Part shown: one piece after another, positions 14,391 to 18,501 of the stretch
Position numbering within the stretch: position 1 is the first letter of the stretch
Layout: the number at the start of each line of letters is the position of its first letter
From: Candidatus Gastranaerophilales bacterium HUM_12
GTDB taxonomy: Bacteria; Cyanobacteriota; Vampirovibrionia; Gastranaerophilales; Gastranaerophilaceae
Assembly: GCA_002102825.1 (NCBI GenBank)
Contig: DABJ01000010.1
Coordinates: 1 to 18,501 of the forward strand
Direction of reading: 5' to 3'
Length of the DNA stretch: 18,501 nt
Notes under the pieces: generated by a model
What the model was told of the DNA's origin: nothing
Seen by the model: only the letters and a program-made list of their open reading frames with translations
The model's database searches: none
Program-made: the position numbers and the translations under genes

Positions 14391-15635
14391 TTATACAGAT
14401 TGAATATATTTTTCAATTTCTTCATCTGTATTCATTTCTGTTGCAGCAACAAGAATTCTATGTTCATCAAGTTTAATTCCGCCGAGGATATTACTTGCTT
14501 TTAACTTCGACAAAAATTCATCAGAATTTTCAACTTCAATCGTGAATTCGTTAAAGAAGTTTTTGTTAAGTATTTTAACCCCTTTTGCTTGAAGTTTTTC
14601 AGATAATTTATGAGTATTTTTTGCAGATAAATAGCCAGCTTGTTTAAACCCTTTTTCTCCCATTACTGATAAATATAGAGTTGCACAAAGTCCAACAAGA
14701 GCTTGATTTGAACAGATGTTGCTTGTCGCTTTTTCTCTTTTGATGTGTTGTTCTCTTGTTTGGATTGTTAGGCAAAATGCTTGTTTGCCCTCTTTGTCAA
14801 CTGTTCTACCTGCAAGTCGTCCAGGCATTTGTCTCATAAATTTTTCTCTACAAGCTATAAAACCTGCAGTCGGTCCGCCAAAGTTCATTGGAATGCCAAG
14901 AGTTTGAATATCTCCGACTACAATATCTGCTCCGTATTCAGATGGAGGTTTTAGAATTGATAATGTTGACGGGTCACAACAAACAATTGATAAGCATTCA
15001 ACTTCTTTTGGTTCAATAATTTCTCCAAAATAGTTTGGAGTTTGGAGAAGTACACAAGCAAAGTCTTTTGTATCTTGAGGTATTTCGTTAACCCATTCAA
15101 CTTCAATTCCTTGCGGTTTTGTGTACGTTTCAATAACTTTTTTGTATTCAGGATTTAAAGAATTTAGTACACAAACTTTGTATTTTTTAGAAATCCTGCA
15201 AGCCATTAAGATACTTTCAGCACATGCTGTGCCTCCATCATAAACCGTTGCGTTTGAAATATCCATGCCGGTAAGTCTGCAAATCATTGTTTGGAATTCA
15301 TACATAACTTGCAAAGTCCCTTGCGAAATTTCCGGTTGATAAGGAGTGTATGCTGTGTTAAATTCAAACCTGTTTGCAACTTGCGAAATACATGCCGGTA
15401 CAAATTTGTTATAAATTCCGCCACCTAAAAATGAGATGTAATCAGACTTGTTAGCTTTTGCCAAGTTTTTAACCTGTCTTTGAGTTTCCATTTCACTCAA
15501 ACCCTCAGCCAGATCAAGTTTTTTCATTCTTACAGATTGAGGAATTTGTTTAAACAAATCTTCTACATTATTGATTCCGATTGTTTGACACATTTCTTGT
15601 GTGTTTTTTTCATTGTGTACTAAAAAGTTTTTCAT
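14391..15635 (-). CDS. gcvPA: Glycine dehydrogenase (decarboxylating) subunit 1
   Basis: The alpha half of the split P-protein of the glycine cleavage system. With GcvPB it decarboxylates glycine on a PLP cofactor and passes the aminomethyl group to lipoyl-GcvH. Family marks are FLGGGIYNKFVP (69-80), FNTAYTPYQPEISQGTLQ (92-109) and VYDGGTACAES, with ADIVVGDIQTLGIPMNFGGP further on. This subunit has the aminotransferase fold but not the PLP lysine, which belongs to subunit 2. At 414 aa it is slightly shorter than the usual 440-450. It starts two bases after the gcvH stop with a weak ribosome site, so it relies on coupling. gcvPB does not follow; a terminator does. Confidence 0.95.
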   Translation of the reverse strand: MKNFLVHNEKNTQEMCQTIGINNVEDLFKQIPQSVRMKKLDLAEGLSEMETQRQVKNLAKANKSDYISFLGGGIYNKFVPACISQVANRFEFNTAYTPYQPEISQGTLQVMYEFQTMICRLTGMDISNATVYDGGTACAESILMACRISKKYKVCVLNSLNPEYKKVIETYTKPQGIEVEWVNEIPQDTKDFACVLLQTPNYFGEIIEPKEVECLSIVCCDPSTLSILKPPSEYGADIVVGDIQTLGIPMNFGGPTAGFIACREKFMRQMPGRLAGRTVDKEGKQAFCLTIQTREQHIKREKATSNICSNQALVGLCATLYLSVMGEKGFKQAGYLSAKNTHKLSEKLQAKGVKILNKNFFNEFTIEVENSDEFLSKLKASNILGGIKLDEHRILVAATEMNTDEEIEKYIQSV

Positions 15636-15637
15636 TA

Positions 15638-16018
15638 TTATTCCAATTCTTCTTTATAATTTTCGTATGACATCAAATCGCTGAACTCATCTTCTTTGGC
15701 TTCTGTTTCAACTTTTACTAACCAACCGTTTTCGTAACAGTCGTCGTTAAGTTTTTCCGGAGCATCAATAAGTTCACTGTTAACTTCAACGATTTTGCCT
15801 GAAATTGGCATGTAGATTTCAGAAGCAGCTTTAACGGATTCAATATTTGCAAAAGTATCGCCTTTTTTGAATTCGTCACCAACTTCCGGAAGTTCCAAGA
15901 ATACTATATCTCCTAATTGGTCGATTGCGTAGTCTGTTAATCCGATAATATATTTGTCATCTTGTTTCACTATATATTCATGTGATTTTGAACATAACAT
16001 TTCATCTTTAAAACCCAT
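15638..16018 (-). CDS. gcvH: Glycine cleavage system H protein
   Basis: GcvH is the small lipoyl carrier that shuttles the aminomethyl group between the P, T and L proteins. The lipoylation site is K63 in NIESVKAASEIYMP (58-71), and the hallmark GLTDYAIDQLGDIVFLELP (26-44) precedes it. At 126 aa it is complete. AAGGAG lies seven bases before the ATG. It is the middle gene between gcvT (33 bases upstream) and gcvPA (2 bases downstream), allowing the carrier to be made in step with its partners. A lipoate ligase or synthase and dihydrolipoamide dehydrogenase must be encoded elsewhere. Confidence 0.97.
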   Translation of the reverse strand: MGFKDEMLCSKSHEYIVKQDDKYIIGLTDYAIDQLGDIVFLELPEVGDEFKKGDTFANIESVKAASEIYMPISGKIVEVNSELIDAPEKLNDDCYENGWLVKVETEAKEDEFSDLMSYENYKEELE

Positions 16019-16051
16019 TTATTTTCTCCTTTTTCATCTATTCTTTGTTTA

Positions 16052-17155
16052 TTATTTAACTTTATTCCTTTTTTCAATGAATGGTCTTTTTACGATTTGT
16101 GCATCATGCAATTTTTCTCTAATCATAACTTGAACAGTTGCTCCTGTGCAAATTTCTTTCATGTTTTTTACATAAGCAAGAGCAATATTTTTACCTGTGC
16201 TAGGTGAAACACAACCACTTGTGATATGTCCGACTTTTTCTCCATTGAAGTAGATTTCATAACCGTGTCTTGCAATATTTCTATCTAACATTTCAAGTCC
16301 AACTAGTTTTTTAGAAACTCCATTTGCAATTTGGCTCATAATAATCTCTTTGCCGTTGTAATCTGCTTGTTTATCTTTTGGAACAGACCATGACAGGCCT
16401 GCTTCAATCGGGGTGGTTGTTTCGTCTAAATCATTTCCGTATAGGTGAAGAGCTGCTTCTAATCTCAAAGTATCTCTTGCGCCAAGTCCGATAGGTTTAA
16501 TTCCGTATTCTTGTCCTTCTTCTAATATTTTATCCCATAGAAATTCTGAATATTCATTTTCAACCAAAAGCTCAAATCCGTCTTCTCCGGTGTAACCGGT
16601 ACGAGAAGCTAAAAGTTTAATTCCCTCAATAATTGCGGGTTTTATTGTGAAAGATTTTTGATCCGGAATGTTATATCCCATTTTTCGAACTAAATCAATT
16701 GCTTTTGGACCTTGAATTGCTAAGAGTGAATAGTTGTGTGATTGGTTGTCAATTTTTACATTCATTCCTCTTTTGTTACGGACAAGCCAGTTTAAGTCTT
16801 CGTCAATTCTTGATGCATTACAAATTACAAGGTAATATTCAATACCTAATTTATAAATAATTAAATCGTCAATCAAGCCTCCGTTTTTATTTGGAAGTTG
16901 GCAATAGACTGCTTTTTCATAACCTAATTTTTCAATATCTTGAGGAACTACTTTATTTAAAAATGTTGTTGCATCTTTACCTGATACAAAAACTTCTCCC
17001 ATGTGCGAAACATCAAACAAACCCACTGCATTTCGAACAGTTTTGTGTTCTTCAATGATTGATGAATATTGTACCGGCATGTGCCAACCTGCAAAATCAA
17101 CCATCTTAGCACCCAGTGCAACATGTTTGTCATGTAAATATGTTTCTTTAACCAT
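16052..17155 (-). CDS. gcvT: Aminomethyltransferase GcvT (glycine cleavage T protein)
   Basis: GcvT releases ammonia from the aminomethyl-lipoyl H protein and transfers the one-carbon unit to tetrahydrofolate, giving 5,10-methylene-THF. The 367-aa length is standard. Landmarks are FAGWHMPVQY (21-30), GLFDVSHMGE (45-54) and GGLIDDLIIY (92-101), in which D96 is the conserved catalytic aspartate. SRTGYTGEDGFEL and GLGARDTLRLEAALHLYG follow, with SPSTGKNIALAYV near the C-terminus. A strong AGGGGGA ribosome site sits about six bases before the ATG. It is the first gene of the gcv operon and is divergent from the J-protein gene. No glycine riboswitch is visible in the leader. Confidence 0.96.
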   Translation of the reverse strand: MVKETYLHDKHVALGAKMVDFAGWHMPVQYSSIIEEHKTVRNAVGLFDVSHMGEVFVSGKDATTFLNKVVPQDIEKLGYEKAVYCQLPNKNGGLIDDLIIYKLGIEYYLVICNASRIDEDLNWLVRNKRGMNVKIDNQSHNYSLLAIQGPKAIDLVRKMGYNIPDQKSFTIKPAIIEGIKLLASRTGYTGEDGFELLVENEYSEFLWDKILEEGQEYGIKPIGLGARDTLRLEAALHLYGNDLDETTTPIEAGLSWSVPKDKQADYNGKEIIMSQIANGVSKKLVGLEMLDRNIARHGYEIYFNGEKVGHITSGCVSPSTGKNIALAYVKNMKEICTGATVQVMIREKLHDAQIVKRPFIEKRNKVK

Positions 17156-17182
17156 AAAATATCCCCCTAAAACTATATTTCA

Positions 17183-17211
17183 ATTGTCGTTATAATTAAG
17201 AAAATTGTCAA
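17183..17211 (-). promoter_or_regulatory. Probable promoter of the gcv operon
   Basis: On the minus strand a perfect TTGACA (17206-17211) and GACAAT (17183-17188) are 17 bases apart. The -10 is imperfect. The predicted leader is about 20 bases, too short for a glycine riboswitch. Confidence 0.45.
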
Positions 17212-17320
17212 TAATATATGTAGATAAGTAAATGAAATTTTTTTATACATCGTTAAGAAATAATTAAAAAACTCAAAAATTTGTATATTTTATATTATCA
17301 TTATTATAGGAGATTTTGAT

Positions 17321-18385
17321 ATGAAATACAAAGATTACTATGAAACACTGGGTGTGAAAAGAGATGCAACAGAAGCTGAAATCAAATCAGCATTCAGAAA
17401 ACTTGCAAGAAAATACCACCCGGACGTAAATAAAACAAAGGAAGCAGAAGAAAAATTTAAAGAAATCAATGAAGCCTATGAGGTTTTAGGTGACAAACAA
17501 AAACGTCAAAGATATGATAGCTTAGGTGCTAATTGGCAAGGCGGTGCAGATTATACCCCACCTCCTGGGTTTGAACAATTTAACTTTGGCGGAGGTCAAG
17601 GTGGAGCTTACCAACAATTTAACTTCAACGGTCAAGATATGGGCGGGTTCTCTGATTTCTTCAGCTCACTGTTTGGTGATATGATGGGTGGTGCTGGTGG
17701 TGGCACAAGAGGAGGTTTCTCCGGTTTTGATTTTGGAGATTTGGGTGCTCAACAAGCTTATACAAGAAGAGCCGGTGGAAGTTCCAGAACATCAAGAGCC
17801 AGACAAAGCGCTCCAAAATCTGAAGACCTTGATATCACAAAAAATTTGAACGTAACGGCTAAAGATTTGTTTTCAGATGAACCAATTAATGTCAAATTTA
17901 ATGACATGAGAAAATGTACTCAATGTCCTGCAGGTGGCGGATATTGTACGGCTTGTGGCGGTACAGGTATTATAAATGAAACAAAATCCATAAAAGTAAG
18001 ATTACCTAAAGAAATTAAAGAAGGGCAAAAAGTAAGATTAAAAGGCGAAGGTAAAATTGATGCTTACGGTCAAAAAGGTGATTTGTATCTTGTAATTACA
18101 CCAAAAGATTCCGAGTATGAAATTAAAGGTTCAGATTTGACAAAAGATGTCGAAATTACCCCTCCGGAAGCTGTTTTAGGTTGTAAAAAGGATATCCAAA
18201 CATTGCACGGCACAATTGGTATTAAGATTCCACCAATGACATCGAGCGGAAAGATGTTAAGACTTAAAAACTTAGGCTTGCCGAAAAAATCCGGAGGTTA
18301 CGGAAATCTTAACGCAAGGATAAAAATTGTATTACCTGCAAAATTGACACAAAAACAAATTGATTTGTATAAACAACTTATTTAA
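17321..18385 (+). CDS. J-domain co-chaperone with reduced zinc finger (DnaJ/CbpA-like)
   Basis: A 354-aa Hsp40 protein that would stimulate DnaK ATPase activity and deliver clients. The J domain is at 1-70 with HPD at 33-35. A long Gly/Phe-rich region (71-148) includes FNFGGGQGG and GGAGGG stretches. The two-part C-terminal substrate-binding domain runs from about 168 to 345. In its first half there are only two CxxC pairs, C199-x-x-C202 and C209-x-x-C212, in place of the four CxxCxGxG motifs of DnaJ or the none of CbpA. This would hold at most one zinc ion. AGGAG lies about nine bases before the ATG. It is a single-gene unit with its own terminator; dnaK and grpE are not in the window. Confidence 0.92.
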   Translation: MKYKDYYETLGVKRDATEAEIKSAFRKLARKYHPDVNKTKEAEEKFKEINEAYEVLGDKQKRQRYDSLGANWQGGADYTPPPGFEQFNFGGGQGGAYQQFNFNGQDMGGFSDFFSSLFGDMMGGAGGGTRGGFSGFDFGDLGAQQAYTRRAGGSSRTSRARQSAPKSEDLDITKNLNVTAKDLFSDEPINVKFNDMRKCTQCPAGGGYCTACGGTGIINETKSIKVRLPKEIKEGQKVRLKGEGKIDAYGQKGDLYLVITPKDSEYEIKGSDLTKDVEITPPEAVLGCKKDIQTLHGTIGIKIPPMTSSGKMLRLKNLGLPKKSGGYGNLNARIKIVLPAKLTQKQIDLYKQLI

Positions 18386-18392
18386 TGTTATA

Positions 18393-18430
18393 ACCCCTCA
18401 TCATTTTAAACTGGCGAGGGGTATTTTTAA
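18393..18430 (+). terminator. Intrinsic terminator of the J-protein gene
   Basis: A GC-rich 7-bp stem, ACCCCTC (18393-18399) with GAGGGGT (18416-18422), encloses a 16-base loop and is followed by five Ts. It starts eight bases after the stop codon. Confidence 0.8.
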
Positions 18431-18452
18431 TATTCATACCATAAAACAAATA

Positions 18453-18481
18453 TTGCAAAGCTTTAAAAAATCTAGTATAAT
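18453..18481 (+). promoter_or_regulatory. Promoter for a gene beyond the right edge
   Basis: TTGCAA (18453-18458) and a perfect TATAAT (18476-18481) are exactly 17 bases apart. Transcription would begin near 18488, leaving about 13 bases in the window. The gene it serves is not visible. Confidence 0.65.
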
Positions 18482-18501
18482 AAAAACAAGCCGAGCAGAG
18501 T

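Noticed and set aside
17156..17320. Glycine riboswitch upstream of gcvT
   Set aside because: The predicted leader is about 20 bases and very AT-rich; no paired conserved glycine-aptamer core is visible on the minus strand.
17212..17320. CIRCE/HrcA heat-shock operator before the J-protein gene
   Set aside because: No TTAGCACTC-type inverted repeat is present; only AT-rich sequence with several possible -10 elements and no clear -35.
1..18501. tRNA or rRNA genes, CRISPR arrays, insertion sequences, attachment sites
   Set aside because: I looked for cloverleaf-like segments, regularly spaced repeats, transposase or integrase motifs and terminal inverted repeats and saw none.

Overview
The window is an AT-rich stretch (about one third G+C by eye) of ordinary chromosome with 18 protein-coding genes, no RNA genes and no mobile elements. 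All genes read with the standard code. Several traits suggest a Gram-negative-type, AT-rich gut or environmental bacterium, with the non-photosynthetic cyanobacterial relatives (Vampirovibrionia/Gastranaerophilales, 'Melainabacteria') as my best guess: FolE2 instead of FolE, a split glycine decarboxylase, an exported SpoIID/LytB protein without a sporulation context, and exported GH13 and LysM proteins. The lineage is an inference from general resemblance, not a database result.

Layout. 1-176 holds a GC-rich patch and a hairpin terminator. 177-1090 (minus) is a two-gene operon of small proteins I do not recognise. 1185-2735 (plus) is mazG-folE2, the start codon of folE2 directly abutting the mazG stop. 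2747-5010 (minus) pairs a small two-helix membrane protein with a DPP III-like (M49) metallopeptidase. 5103-6384 (minus) is an MscS-type channel followed by rlmH with an 11-base overlap. 6500-9406 (plus) carries two peptidoglycan-active exported proteins, a Slt-type lytic transglycosylase and a short SpoIID/LytB protein. 9592-9864 is the HU nucleoid protein with a near-consensus promoter and a clear terminator. 10009-12247 (plus) is a LysM membrane protein followed by an exported GH13 protein. 12362-14266 (minus) is ftsH, sharing a strong hairpin terminator with the convergent GH13 gene. 14391-17155 (minus) is gcvT-gcvH-gcvPA, closed by a terminator with no gcvPB. 17321-18385 (plus) is a J-domain co-chaperone with a reduced zinc finger. 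The last 50 bases hold a good promoter for a gene outside the window.

How it works together. The gcv genes encode the aminomethyl-transfer, lipoyl-carrier and half of the decarboxylase parts of glycine cleavage. This links to folate, whose synthesis starts with FolE2 in the same window. Slt, SpoIID/LytB and LysM proteins act on or bind the cell wall. FtsH and the J-protein are protein quality control. The most distinctive regulatory pattern is an extended -10 element (TGnTAnnnT) in front of at least six genes. In mazG, slt and the SpoIID gene it lies only 6-9 bases before an ATG that lacks a Shine-Dalgarno, which predicts leaderless mRNAs. The features most open to discovery are the unknown 177-1090 operon, the M49-like peptidase with its membrane partner, the LysM-GH13 pair and the two-CxxC J-protein.
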